NCBI GenBank assembly: GCA_963169105.1
Contig: OY720633.1
Coordinates: 161,029,780-161,093,779 of the forward strand
DNA: 64,000 bases
Source: Ceriagrion tenellum
Taxonomy: Eukaryota > Arthropoda > Insecta > Odonata > Coenagrionidae
Direction of reading: 5' to 3'
The translations under genes and the position numbers were made by a program. Position 1 is the first letter of the stretch. Every line of letters starts with the position of its first letter. Below are positions 35,521 to 47,989 of the stretch, in pieces. Under the pieces are notes generated by a model that worked only from the letters and a program-made list of their open reading frames with translations, made no database searches and was not told the origin of the DNA.

Positions 35521-35826
35521 GGTTCGGGTTGGTTTGGTGGCGAGAGTACTGTCTAACCACGCGGACGGCCAGGATTCAAATCCCTGCAGAGGAGGATGTT
35601 TTTCATATGAAACCTAATCCCTACTTGAGTGTCTTGTGGAGGGCACTTCAAGTACAGTACTCCGCCTGTCGGATGAGACGTTAAACCGTGGTCCCCTTGG
35701 CGCCTTTCGTTTAGAGCAGGCTAATGCCGACGCCGGGTTTTTATCCATCCTTCCTCCGCTACCTGTCTCCTATGGCGCAAACGACCTTAGCCGTCGGTCG
35801 CCTCCCCTAATATCCAGTTCAATCCA
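35521..35826 (+). mobile_element. Complete tRNA-derived SINE
   Basis: 306 bases with a direct flanking repeat: AGCTTAATATAAAG (35507-35520) and AGCTTAATATAAG (35827-35839). The head carries an A-box-like TGGCGAGAGTACTG near 35538 and a B box (GATTCAAATCC) near 35573, with a tRNA-like arm between. The body includes TCGGATGAGACGTTAAACCG and CCTTGGCGCC, then TAATGCCGACGCCGGG. There is no poly-A tail; the 3' end is TATCCAGTTCAATCC. The intact duplication and box structure indicate a LINE-mobilised SINE, transcribable by RNA polymerase III if active. Frames inside are by chance. Confidence 0.8.
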
Positions 35827-35839
35827 AGCTTAATATAAG
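35827..35839. repeat. Right target-site duplication of the SINE
   Basis: AGCTTAATATAAG, matching the left flank with a single A indel. Confidence 0.75.
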
Positions 35840-37422
35840 TTGAACTATCATATCATATCTTTTTATTTATTTTTATCATATAATTTATCAAAGTTTTTTA
35901 TGCTTTTCAATGGTCCTGTTACGTTTTAAATACATTTATTGCCATTACAACCTTTTAATTGGACACTAACATTACAACTTGCTTGTGTCTCTGATGCTAT
36001 TTAGAGATAAAAAGACCTTTTAAGATGTATTGTCTTAGAATTGAATCTAATTATTCATTTCCATTCCTGCTGTGTGCACAATCAGGTGCTTAGCAAACCG
36101 CCGTGATCCTAGTCTTCTTTTTAAGCCACAAATATTAGCAGAGTCATTACTTTTAGCGGTTCAACAATGATTAACGACCAAATCTCTCATCGATCCCAAT
36201 GTGTATTTTTTTGTGTATCTAAGTGGTAATGAACGCGTTATGATTTTTGAGCAAAAATCAACCGGAATCAGAAATACATTTCCGAAAATGAAGCGCAAAA
36301 ACGAGAATGGACTGTATTTATGGAGGGAGACGTTGGATAAGGGTTTAGGAAAGAAGAAATGAGTGGATAATGGTGAGGGAAGAATAATGATGGCCGGATG
36401 GAAATAAGTCTCAAGATTTCCCGTCTTTCGGAGTTGTACTGGGAAGGGAAGGAGAGAAGGGAGACCACAGGGGGTTGCTGAGGGAAGGAGGAGATGTAGG
36501 CCACGATACAGAGCCATTCGGGTTTTCAGCAGTTGATTGCCATCCGACAGTTATTCCTTTATTCCTTGGCAGTGGAACATCAACCCGTTGTTTTGCCATT
36601 AAATCCGATAAGATATGAGGTAGTGGGATGGGGTAGTTTAGTATTCTAAGGACTCCAATCAATCATGTCATATACCATTAGGAGTTGCTCTTTTCAAGCA
36701 TAGCGTCGACGGTGGTAAAAACTCCTCCCTTCACTTTCCTTTGTTATTGCATCCCTCCTACTATTTCTCATATTGTTCTCGCCTTCATTTCTCATTCAAT
36801 GTCAGCGCCTTTATTTCGCCGTTATAACCATAGAGGTGAAATTTTTAATCTCTGTAATGTCTTTATTCTAATCCTCCACTGTCGATAAGTTCTTTCCCAA
36901 ACACCAGTAATTTCCGATTGATCCGAAGTGTACATATGGGGATAGACGACAGAGTCTGTTTCCTATCATAGGTATTTTACTTTTCTGCTCATGCTAAATT
37001 TTATAGCTAAGTAATATTAAGAATAGACTGATTGCAACATTCTCCAAATCTTTTGAGAAATTAAGGGAAAGTATTACCTGGCTGTTTTCCCAATATTATT
37101 TTATATTTCTTCACATTAACTAGGAATTCTTAGGAAATACAAACGTAGTTATTGATATTGAAAAGCGGTATATCCCAACATTCTTTGAAAATGAAACGAA
37201 ATAGTACATTACGATAAAGTGACTTAGTGGCTCTTTATTACCCGGCTTGAAGGTAGCGCCCGAGCAAAGCGAGGGCGATATTATGCCGTGTGATAAAAGT
37301 CATTTAAAGTCGCGAGTATTATATACCAATATATAGTTCGTGTGACTTAAATTCGCCGTTATCTGCGGTAAAATAATTTCATGAGAATGAGAATAGTAAA
37401 TAAAAAATCACAATCAGCTATA
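35840..37422. other. Non-coding stretch, nothing recognised
   Basis: A G/A-biased patch at 36320-36500 keeps minus-strand frames open (36161-36662), without domains. A small GC-rich palindrome (CGCCCGAGCAAAGCGAGGGCG) sits near 37257-37277. No repeat ends were confirmed. Confidence 0.5.
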
Positions 37423-37436
37423 CATGGTTACCGTTG
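37423..37436. repeat. Left 14-bp direct repeat of the foldback element
   Basis: CATGGTTACCGTTG, identical to 38185-38198. Confidence 0.7.
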
Positions 37437-38184
37437 AAATAAAAGAGAGAAAATCTCAAAAAGCCGTAAACAATTGGCACCCTTCGTCAGCAAACACCAA
37501 ATTTACTGTGTTGGTATGCTGAGAAAACCACAGCAGAGACCAACCACAGCCTCTCAACCAAGAATACCCCCCTGTGTTGGTTTACGCAGGGTGAAAGTGA
37601 GATCACTTCACCGCTGCGTTGAAGTGACGCAACCCTGTGTTGAAGTGACGCGTTACCTTCGGTTCGCTGAAGAGGGCTACTTTGTAGCCAAAATATGGGT
37701 ATTCGACCCCCACCCTCGTCCTGTTGTGTTGATTTGACCACGCTCTTTTTAAGCTGATTCTCCCAGAAGTTGGGCCCATTTGTGTGTGTGTGAGTGAGTG
37801 ATTTTGTGTGCTTGTGAGTGTGCTTGCGTAAATAACCGGGCATCCTTAGCGGGGTCTCATTAGCCCTGTGAAGGATCCCAGGTTATAACCCAAACATCCT
37901 TAGCGGGGTCCCATTAGCCCTTGCAAAGGATCCTATTTGGGTAGTGTGTTTGCGTCTGTGTTTGGTCCCTGGCGAGGAAGTACATTCCCGTAAACCAACA
38001 CAGGGGGGTATTCTTGGTTGAGAGGCTGTGATTGGTCTCTGCTGTGGTTTTTCCAGCATATCAACACAGTAAATTTGGTGTTTGTTGACGAAGGGTGCCA
38101 ATTGCTTACGGCTTTTGGAGATTTTCTCTCTTTTATTTCATTGTATAGCCGTAAGAAGCTCACCTCATCTTCGTGATGGCTTTC
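37437..38184. mobile_element. Foldback element with 152-bp inverted arms
   Basis: The arms 37435-37586 and 37989-38140 are reverse complements with about seven differences over 152 bases, by eye. The direct repeat CATGGTTACCGTTG (14 bases, perfect) occurs at 37423-37436 and 38185-38198. If that is a target duplication, the insertion is 748 bases. Inside are two tandem stem-loops (37834-37942), a TG run, and GTTGAAGTGACGC repeated twice near 37618-37660. The right arm read on the minus strand keeps a frame (38187-37933) starting MESHHEDEVSFLRLYNEIKE that the truncated left arm lacks. No known family; GCTATACA next to both arms complicates the exact left boundary. Confidence 0.65.
37834..37942 (+). 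repeat. Two tandem stem-loops sharing a core
   Basis: CATCCTTAGCGGGGT-YCATTAGCCC recurs with a 54-base period (starts at 37841 and 37895). In the first unit AACCGGG pairs with CCCAGGTT around CATCCTT/AAGGATC. In the second, ACCCAAA pairs with TTTGGGT around the same inner stem. The outer stems differ in sequence yet both pair, as expected of a selected RNA or DNA hairpin. Confidence 0.6.
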
Positions 38185-38198
38185 CATGGTTACCGTTG
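38185..38198. repeat. Right 14-bp direct repeat of the foldback element
   Basis: CATGGTTACCGTTG, identical to 37423-37436. Confidence 0.7.
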
Positions 38199-38199
38199 T

Positions 38200-41100
38200 T
38201 TTCTATTCATTTTTAGTTTTTTTCTTTTGAGAAATTAAAGAGTTATATTCTATATGTGGAAGAACCTGATTGTTTTTCTTTGTTTTTGCGCTAGAAGATT
38301 TCCTTACAATGGGTGTTTGTGCTAGTTTGGGCTAACAATTGCGAGAAAATCTTTGAACAAGTTCTGGAATCATTTTACAGTAACAGGTCCAAATTACAAA
38401 TGTTGTTAAAGCTGTGTTAGAAGATAAAATTCACTCAGTGTCAACTTAACCAAAATTTGATTTATTTCATCATATCATATTACATGAACCGAATAAAAAT
38501 AAAGCCATTACTGGGAATTCCATCGTCAAACTTAATTTAATTCTAATCAAATGCAAATAGTATTATCACCTGAACCAGCCTTTCCTGATATTGGCTTTTA
38601 CTTACAAGATATAGTAGATGTAAATTGAAATAAGTCTCATATGTTCAATAAATATAGTATTGAAATAGATGTTGGTACTCATAAGTTAATATTTAATTAT
38701 TCTGATATTACTAATAAACTGTGTCGACATAAGATAAGGAATGAGTCCAAGGATAAGAAGTTAACAGATTCAATTTTAGTGACTACCCTTAATAAAGTTC
38801 GTTATTATTCAATTTATACTTAAATCCATAAATATAACATGAAACATGAACTTAACTATAATTTCAATAAATTATGCTTCTGGTAATCACTAGTCAATTA
38901 TTCGTGCGCGACATAAACAAAGTCTCGTGTAATAATGAATCTGTCGTCAGCACAGAGAAATAATGGGCTACTTATGCCAGGGAAAAGCGTGACTTTAGTG
39001 TAAGTTTTTTAGTGCTCACGCTATGCAATAAACACTTTTTAACACCATACAAATGTATTTATGTGCCTATTGGTTCACATATAACTGTCATCACCAATAC
39101 TCACCTGCTTCATTAGCAAGTGCAGAATACTTGTGCCCTGATAATGGCTATCTAACCTCTCATGGTGACGGTTATATCGAAAGCTGTTTTAAAAATCTGT
39201 CATGCGAGTAAAGCATTTTTATTTGATTTCATAACGTCTTAATTCCACGCAGTGAACGGGCCCATAATTCCTTCAGCTCACTCTGTCATACCTAATTTAT
39301 TGTTATTTGCCCAAAAGGGCTGTTGAGGATATCTACCACAAAACGTTTTTGTGTAAAACTAAACTAAGGATCGTGAATCATTGGTTTCAGAAGGGAAATG
39401 CTTGTGGGGTTTCTAGTGCCTCGTGCTATGGCTGAATAGCTAGCGCTTAATTTGGGAAACAGTTTGCTCTTCTATGGTAGTTTATATCCTTAGCTCCGCC
39501 GGTGGAATTCCTAACGTTAATAGGGACATTAACTGAAGTGCACTTCAACAACATTCATCGCATCCAGCAACTGATTACTGCTCCTATTTCAAACTTTCCT
39601 TGAGGATTTAGATAATGGCACCATCAATTTCTCCTCGATGTAAGTCACCAACAAACTTACTCCCAGATACATGGTTGGGCACATCGGTGAATTACATCGC
39701 GAAGGAAAACAAAAATATTCCTAACTAAGAAACTCAACGCCCAAATTCGTGGATAAATACCGAGTTAAAAAACAAAAATTTTACAATTGTGCATCAAGTT
39801 CATGTCCAAAACTGTTTGTATAAGTTGGTGCATAGAAAGTTAGCCGATGAAATAATTAGCCATCTACCCCTTTTTGAAATATTTGGCATTTTGGTTTCTT
39901 GTTCGCTGTGTCGACTGCTGTACTCGAACAAAAAGCACATAAACGGATCCACATGCAAACAAAGAACTTCAAAAAGTTAAATTATTGATAGTCGATCCAT
40001 TATCCACAGTTTTGTTTTCTTTATATCTCAGAGAGGATGTTATATACGAGGATCTGATTGCTTTCCGCCCTCTATTCTGTAACCAACTGAATAGATCTGA
40101 AAGATTAACGATGAACTCCTGGTATAGTTACTATCCCTGATATAAAAAAGAAAAAATCATCTTCAAACGCATGAAAACGTTTTCAATGAAATAGAACCCT
40201 TTGTAATGCCTTTTTCGATTCTGTAATACGTATGTTTTCTCTAAGTGTCGTTATCATAAGTAACTCTAAATACAAGGATATTTTATTGGAACCTTTCATT
40301 TTCGAATGGCTTTTGTATTTTGACTAACCTTATCCGCTTCTATATAATAATATCTTCGGGCCACAAAAAACCACAAAGGCCACAATTTGCGTATTAAACT
40401 CAGTTTGAAAACTTAAAATTCAAATTCCTTTCCGGCCAAATTCCAATTCTTTTCAAAGTTTTGCCTAAATCTACGAACCCGAGGTATTTCTATATTGTTA
40501 ACTGAAGTTGAGATTCCCCCTTCCCATAAATATCAATATCAGTGGGTTTTATGCTTCGCGTGTGACAAGCAAAACATGTGAAGCCAGTCTTTTTTTTAGT
40601 GTTTGATTTATGGAATCATTCATTTTTTAGCGTTTGCCATGTTCAGCCTTACTCAATGAAATGTTTTAGAACTTGAAGGCACGGTATCATTACGGTATCA
40701 TCACGCACTATCATCCTAAGCTGCTAACGATGGTTTCGACGGATCGACTTGAATGCCCTTTCCTGTTATTTGTCATCAAGCGCCCCAACCGACCTCCGCT
40801 TCATTTCATAACTATCCCAAATTATCGCACAAAATTAACAACACAATTATCCCAGAAACTGCATTTTTGATACTTTTTCAGCCAGATGATATGGAAAAAA
40901 AGATGTTTCTATTTTTCGAGAGGAGTTTTAATTTGGTTTATTTGTGGATGAAGGATAATAAATTGATTTCTTTGCTAACATCATCATATTTATCTCTAAT
41001 TGTAATTAAGTTCTAGAATCAGGGTTAATATGTATAATGATGTCTTACATACCCCTACGCCCACTCATAGAGTATAATTCATACCTGGACAAAATTACTT

Positions 41101-44100
41101 CAATGTATTTATCTGATGATGAAGTCGATCGATTTAGTTTGGCATGTTCTCGGAAAAAATGTATAGAGGAATTAAATGAAATTCACCCCTTGGCTAAGCA
41201 AATAATAATGCGAGCCGTTGCAGCTGCTAGACTTAGTCCAAATTGAACCTTGAAATTCCATCAGTACATGTGTCTCAAAGAACCATGGATATGGGCATAA
41301 TAAAAGTATTAGGCAAAAGAAATATGATTGTAGGAACTCGAAGGCAAACGTTTGTTGTATAAAAATGCTTCTTTGATCGCTCTATGAAGAAAAAATAGAA
41401 AAAGGGTCACATGACAACCGGAATGCTTCGGTAATGGGAAGAGGGGGAAGAATTTCCTCTCTTGTCCGACAAATGAAAATTCAGAACAGCTTCGTTCTCA
41501 ATTTAAAGATTCAAGGATAAGCATAACAGTACTGAATGCTACGTAACCAGATATGATCTCAGTATAGAGAGAGAGAGAGAGTGACTTTGGAAGTTAATGT
41601 TTACAGTGAGACTACTTTCCAAGAACAGATGTGTACATTTGTTTCTCAACTTTTAGCCTACTTAGGCTATGAACACAGATCAAATAGCCTGTGAACTTAT
41701 TTCACGAATCAAGAGCACTTAATTGCACGATGGCAGAAACAGTACAGAAGCCTGTAAAAGACTGAAAAATAGGGTGACTCACTTATTTACCACCAATTAC
41801 GCAATCAGATACAAATGTGCATCAGGGGAATTCGGGGGACTTTCTTCCGTCAGAGTGCATGTATCTACAAGAAATCTCAAAGGTGTTTGGTCCGAGCATA
41901 AAGCGAGATAATACCAATTAGTACCAATTATAATGTTAATGAGACATCTATCGGGCAAGAAGAGCTTCAAACTCATAGATCAATTCAAAACCAAAAATTA
42001 AGAAAAATTATTATAAAGTCCAAGCTACTTCAAGGGTGTGTGGCAAGGACGCAGGCATATATTCATGCATTGTATGAAAATTTTTCCTGCTGCTCGTAGA
42101 TTCGAGGTCCAGTCAAACCAAGCAGTACCCTTATGATAACCCTTTGGTAAATAAAAACATGTAACGGATATTTTAGTTGAGAAAAAACCGCGTAAAATTC
42201 ACGACAATGTATCATATTATGTTTATTTTTGTGCCTAGCGTAATTTTTCATTTCAGGGTTTCCACGCACAGCGCAAGAGAAAAACCTGCTATGTAAATTA
42301 TTTCGCAAAAATTGGAGTAGACTTCGACCATCAATAATAATTTTCACCGTAAATTGCGTAAAAATACAAAACTTCAAATATAACACAATATCCCTATCTG
42401 CAGGAATTATGTGAGCTGGATGGCTATTGTAAAATGAACCGTCATTGGTACTGGATTACTCGCAGAGCTATGCTGACCGACAAGAACGACCTCGCTTTAA
42501 GAGACTATTCGTCGGTAATTGAACATGTTTTAGCACTTTTAAAAGGAACCATTGATTTTAACGATTTATGATAATGGTATTCTACATGCAAGTAATGGCC
42601 ACTGGTGGCAATCGCTCAAAGTATTTTTACGCAATCGACGGTAGAGTTTGGTACGAAAACAGCCTTGTCGAGCCATGCAAATCCAAAGCAGGCATAAATA
42701 GTGTTATGCTAATGCGTATTTAATCCCAACAACATATTTTTTTCATTCAGAGATCTGAAAAAATACTGCAAGAGCAGGATGTAAGAATGATAATTTAAAA
42801 AAATCACCCTGGAAATATCGCAAACACTTTTGTGTTTTCGTATTCTCTATGGAATATTAAATTTATGTCTAAGTATTAGATTTATGAATATCAATGGAAT
42901 GAAGAGCTTACCATATGAGTTACGATTTTCTGTTCTGGAAAGGGGATTAAGACTGAGTTTTGTATACAATCTGATTTGAGGCAAAGGCTGAAAATGAACA
43001 CGTTTGGTGTGATAAAAGAACTCAAAAGAAATCAGTGGGTTATGTGACCGTGTTTGAAATACGGCTAAAGGATATTCCTGAGGATGTAAAATCCTTCTTT
43101 CCCATGGATTAATAAATGGTAAAGTCAGGCGTTTTGATTCAGCTGTTGCATTCTTTGATTAAATTTTACCTTGCTCATTCCTTTGATATTAACGCATATG
43201 CCGGCACCCCTTCGCCATCTTTCCGAGCACGGAGATCTCTTCTTACTCCCACATTGCATTCACTCCCTATTCTTCATTAAGCATTTACACACCGCACCTC
43301 ATCTCCTAAGTGTCTCTCTCTCCCTTTCTCTCTTTCTTTAGTCTTCCGCCTTCATTCTCGAGTAAAAAAATTTTCGTCCACTACCTTTGAGATGATCATG
43401 TTTTTTCTTCGGTTTTTTGCTGTCTTCCGATCCCTTTCTTCATAGAGGTTTTCATTAGCGTTTTCCTGTTGAATCAGCAAAGTATTTGAAAGATTCAAGG
43501 ATTACGAGAACTTGAAAATTTCATTCTTGCTTGAGACTCAAGAAGAGAGCAACTGATTAGTCAATAAAATGAAAGATTAATCCAAATTTTCGATAGAAGC
43601 AAAAGGAAAAAGACTCATATGCAAATATTTCAGTCATCCAGAGGACTATCAACTTGAGAGTGTTTTTAAATCTCGTTAACTCGTAATCTGAGTTTAAAAG
43701 GTTTCAAAATGTGTCTTTGATTACTCTCTCCTTGGATTACGTTTAAGCTCTCCACCCAAATAAGCTTCAAAAATTGCAAACACTGTGTATATATACAAAA
43801 GACACCCATGGCGCTTTCTAAATCTTGGAAAAACATAAATTGTAACCTAAATTCATGCACCGCAATGAAAGGATTGAAAAACTAAAAGCATAAAAAACGT
43901 TTGCAAGATGAAAAAAGCTCCCAGGGTATGGCCACCTAAATGACCGAAATACATGCATAGGAGCCTAATTTCCTCTACTTCTAACGCTAATTCGGAGTGA
44001 ATTTTAATGTACTGGTACTCACATATTGAAGGCACAGTTAAATATGCATGTGTATCATTGAATTGATCTCTTATTAATGATGCAGGTCATTCAATGGCTT

Positions 44101-44885
44101 TTAATACATATCGTGAAATACTGAAAACCGAATTGGGATCGATCGGGCGACGGCCTTTCACGACAAAAACACTGTCTCCCACTCATAATCATCCCGCTTA
44201 CACAGCGTTTGATTCATCAATGCTAAGGAGAGTTGATCTATCTATTCGTCCGGGTGCCGTTGCTCATGACAACAAATGACAAAAGCACAATGACCATGGC
44301 CTTTGTAGGTCGCGAGGACTCAAGTCATCTAATACCCTCCCTATGCTTGCTCAGTTGACTAGTGACAGCTGCCCCGTTCACATCAATCTGTGACGGAAAA
44401 TTAAGCACGGAATGTATCGCTCATGTAAATAACCGGAGAAAATACTTTTGAGCGATACCTTTTAATATGACAATAAGATCTTAAAGATGATGTTGAATGT
44501 CGCGTCTCTATTAAGAGCTTCAACCGATTTATGGTAGCTTGAGAGATATTTGTATGTGTATTGGGTCTCTTGAATCTTTGCATACGTGTTCTCATTGGTA
44601 AAATCTAAAGATAAAAATGAAAAATGTTACATCAATATTATTTGCTTTTTGGACGATTCTCTGATACTATAACACGTAGTCTAATACTACATGGCATTCA
44701 TTTCGTAATACTAACACAGGAATTGATTTTCTTCTAAATGTAAAATCAAACATTTTCTCAAACATTGCTGCAGGCAAATACCAGGTGTCATGCCGAAGCC
44801 AAAATTCAGCAAAACATGTATTCCCATATAGTTGTTTCAAAATTTTGATCACTGAACCAAAAACGCGTCAAAAATTGCTTTAAGG
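38200..44885. other. Long AT-rich stretch, nothing recognised
   Basis: Frames at 38641-38823, 39789-39980, 40673-41016, 41037-41246, 41723-41911 (+), 42063-42386 and 43666-44035 (-), and 44094-44279 (+) are short and match no family I know. 41037-41246 (69 codons, Asp/Glu/Arg/Ala-containing) is the most protein-like but cannot be supported. A GA microsatellite lies at 41566-41581 and a C/T-rich patch at 43300-43360. A CTGATAATGGC...ATCGAAAG block at 39138-39182 weakly recalls the ribozyme-like cores. Confidence 0.45.
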
Positions 44886-44899
44886 TAGTTTGAGCGAAA

Positions 44900-45410
44900 T
44901 ATCATTTTACTTAGAAATCAATTTAGTCTCCTTTTAAAGAAAAATATCCCACCTATCCAATGACATAAAAAATTCAACCCCTAGCCGCATTACTTTTGGA
45001 GATATTTGCCAAAAATACCAGCCCTTTTACATGGGAAATGGTATCTGTATGCACTCTAGAGAGACATTATTTACAAAATGAGGTATTTATAACACAAAGA
45101 TGTCGTAAAAAAACTAGCAGTGTGTTGTTTGTATATTTTCTCAACTAGTTTTGAAAATTAATCATATTGTCACCGCAGTAGGTTCTTGGGTATTAAAAAA
45201 AACCTTCCGTTTTGAAGGAGTTTTAAATGCACCGCGCGAAAAAAATGAGTCAAGTTAAAGATTATTTAGTTATTTTCACTAAATTACTTACAACTTTTGT
45301 CATATAAAACTATATTATTGCACCATTAATAATTAAATATTTAATTCTTGTGTCTCACAGTGACATTAAAACGTATATATTGAATATGATCTCTATTATG
45401 ATTAGGGAAC
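44900..45410 (+). repeat. Unnamed dispersed repeat, copy B
   Basis: Second copy of 29300-29786 in the same orientation, 15.6 kb away. It shares GGAGATATTTGCCAAAAA, GAGGTATTTAT, AAAAAACCTTCCG, TCAAGTTAAAGATTA and TTGCACCATTAATAAT with copy A in order. Both copies are AT-rich and without a shared open frame. Divergence suggests an old insertion of a non-coding element. Confidence 0.65.
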
Positions 45411-45639
45411 TATCTCTCTCGCAATACCTTAATTTAGGAAATAATTTACAATATAATTCTTGTATATTTTTATTTACGGCAGGTATATTGATTTCATAAG
45501 CATGAATAAATGCTCATTAGTGAAACATGGTCCAGTTTTTTTCGACTTTCTCAAAAACATTTCAAAATCTGCATTTGATGACTATCAACCACTGCTACAG
45601 CCACCATAAAGTTTATCTTTCCGAGAGGTCAGGAGGGTA

Positions 45640-46075
45640 TAGTACCATTGGTTCAAGATTTGCGTAGAGAGGGGCTGATGAGGAAGGGAGGTTTGGTGGG
45701 GAATAAAAGAACAAAGGGTGTAAGGGGGGTGGATATTAGTGGCGCTGGGCCGTCGAATGTCTTATGGCCCGGAGAGAAGGTCGTCATGACTGGTGGGGGG
45801 AGGGGCACAGAGATGGAAGAGGAAAGTGTTTCGTGTTGGAGAGATGGGGAAAAATTTGGGTTAGTGGTGTGTAGTGGCGTGCTCGCTGCGGTATATAGTC
45901 GGAATGAGCCCTGCGTTTCCTCTTCTTCGGCGGTAAGCGAGTGTGTGTGTAAAATTAGAATTCAGGAAGATGGCTGGATGTTGGGAGAACTGCTGAGGGA
46001 ATAGATATGAAGGATTTGGGTAAGTTGGGGGATTCAGAATTGCCGAGGTACAAGAGGGAGCTAAACAGGAATAAT
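45640..46075. other. G-rich GC-skewed island
   Basis: About 430 bases rich in G and poor in C on the + strand (GTAAGGGGGGTGG, GGTGGGGGGAGGGG). A 118-codon frame (45648-46004, +) is Gly/Glu/Arg/Val-biased with no domain. Same character as the islands at 20.3, 30.5 and 48 kb. Confidence 0.5.
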
Positions 46076-46079
46076 TAAA

Positions 46080-47340
46080 GCAAGGAACCCAAAACAGACG
46101 AAGAATAGATTGTGTAGATAATATTTTGTGCCATTGTTTCTATCTTTTTATTTAGAAGCTTGTTTTTATTGTTGAAAATGAAGTTTGAAACACTCATTGT
46201 TGCTGTAATATTCCCCTATCATGTTGAATGCGATCTTTGATGGTTTTTTTTCATATCTGTAAGGTGCATCACTGTACTGAGAATGGTTTGATATGGATAT
46301 TTCATGCCAAACGTGTAAGATTCATATCATTTAGGTGCATCGGCAAGATTACCAAATCATGGAAATAAGTCTATAAGGCATCTGATAGCCCTTCTGGTTG
46401 TCGAACAGATTTGGCTACCCATAAAGATTTGCTAAATGCAGGAGAAGAAAGAGTATTGAGTGAATATCCATCTCATTGACTTAAATGAAATTATCTCTAA
46501 ACTAGATGTGAAATAGTTCATTGAAATAATGATAATAATGGAAACAGTTGCTAAGTCATCTTCAGAAATTTTTGAAGGCCCTCGCCCTGACACACCCTTA
46601 TGTTTGGGCTTCACTCTTTGTAATCTAGTATAAGCAAATCATATTTTTGAAATTTTCAGCTATTGGGTGTTCTCTACTTGCGTAAGCAGTTTCCTAGAAT
46701 ATTTTTTGTTCATGTTAGGTAAAATAAATACCATTTAATTTCCCTTCTCCTCACGATGTTTACTTGGCATAACCTTCTCCGTCCTCGAATTTGTGTGGAT
46801 TGAGGTGTAGCTGACCTTTATCTACTGATTATAAGGTACTTCAGGCTAGCAAAATATACCTGACAAAATTTATATTTTGGATTTGTCCCTGTTTCGAGTA
46901 GGCTTCCTCGTAATAGCGTGAGTAAAAGCTTCAGATACATAAAAATGATTGCTATTTGTGCTGTTTCTAAATACGGCTTAAAATTATGACATGCTTTGTT
47001 CACTGAAAACGAAAAGCTAAATTATTAAGTAAGGGAAAATAATTTGAGGAATACATTTCACAATTATCATGACTCGTCGTTCAATACAAAAATTATTTCC
47101 ACAGTTGTCCAAAACTTTGGCAGTTGATACCGCACCAATCTTCTTAATTGTCGCCATTAGTACCTTCTGCTGGGACTACTGCCTCTAAACAGAGTCGTTT
47201 TGACAGCATGAAAGAAAATTCTCGTTGTTTCATTTCAAATAGTTAATGCAGAGACAGTTACAATTTCGAATATTTATAATTTCATTATGCCTTGTATTTA
47301 TTTGAAATCAAGAATACATTTACCGTTGCTTACTCTCAAA
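46080..47340. other. AT-rich stretch, nothing recognised
   Basis: No supported feature. Frames of about 60 codons at 46432-46614 and 46818-47003 (-) are without motifs. Confidence 0.5.
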
Positions 47341-47341
47341 C

Positions 47342-47393
47342 TAGTCAGATCGAGAGTCAAATACTCTACCCCTGAGTTACCCCAGTTTGAAAT
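47342..47393 (-). pseudogene. tRNA-like 5' half (tRNA-Cys-like)
   Basis: On the minus strand: GGGGTAACTCAGGGGTAGAG, then TATTTGACT. This is the acceptor start, D arm and upper anticodon arm expected of a tRNA, closest by eye to tRNA-Cys. The anticodon loop is altered, and no T arm or B box follows. It is a truncated tRNA pseudogene or the head of a degraded SINE. Confidence 0.45.
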
Positions 47394-47989
47394 TTACTTT
47401 TCCACATCGAAGAATCGACATCGACTTTATCAATATTAAAATAACGTATTTAAATCCTCCAATAGTAGCTACCTAATAACTATTGTACTCTGCAAGGTTA
47501 GGGTCCATATTTTATTGACATTATTTACTATGGTAAAATATTAATTACTTCATACAACAGATATTACTTGTTTGTGGAAGACAGAATAATGCTGTCATAA
47601 CTGTAATTCCCCTAGGTTTGATTTTATGAGTATGTAATTTCAAGAGGAGTATGTGAAGGGCTATGCGTAAAAAGCACGATATTAATGGAGCTATAAGAAT
47701 TAAAACGCGTCGTTTGTGAATACCTCAAAAGAAAGGAACGATTTATTTTACTATGCAACCTCTTCAATTTCTTCGAGAACGTTCGTTAGAGCATGAGGGT
47801 ACTTTAGTCAAAAAGGAAGAGGATGAAGGAGGCTAACACTTGCGGATTAAAACGCGGAGAGAGAAAAAATGGGACAGAATTTGGCTATATCTGAAACGGT
47901 CATGTCTCCCTCATTACGTTTACACATTCCAACGATACAGCGCTGGGAGAAATGATTAATTGAACCTCGCGGGGCACGCAGCGAACAAA

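Noticed and set aside
37257..37277. GC-rich palindrome CGCCC...GGGCG
   Set aside because: Arms are too short to call; no flanking duplication or repeat copy seen.
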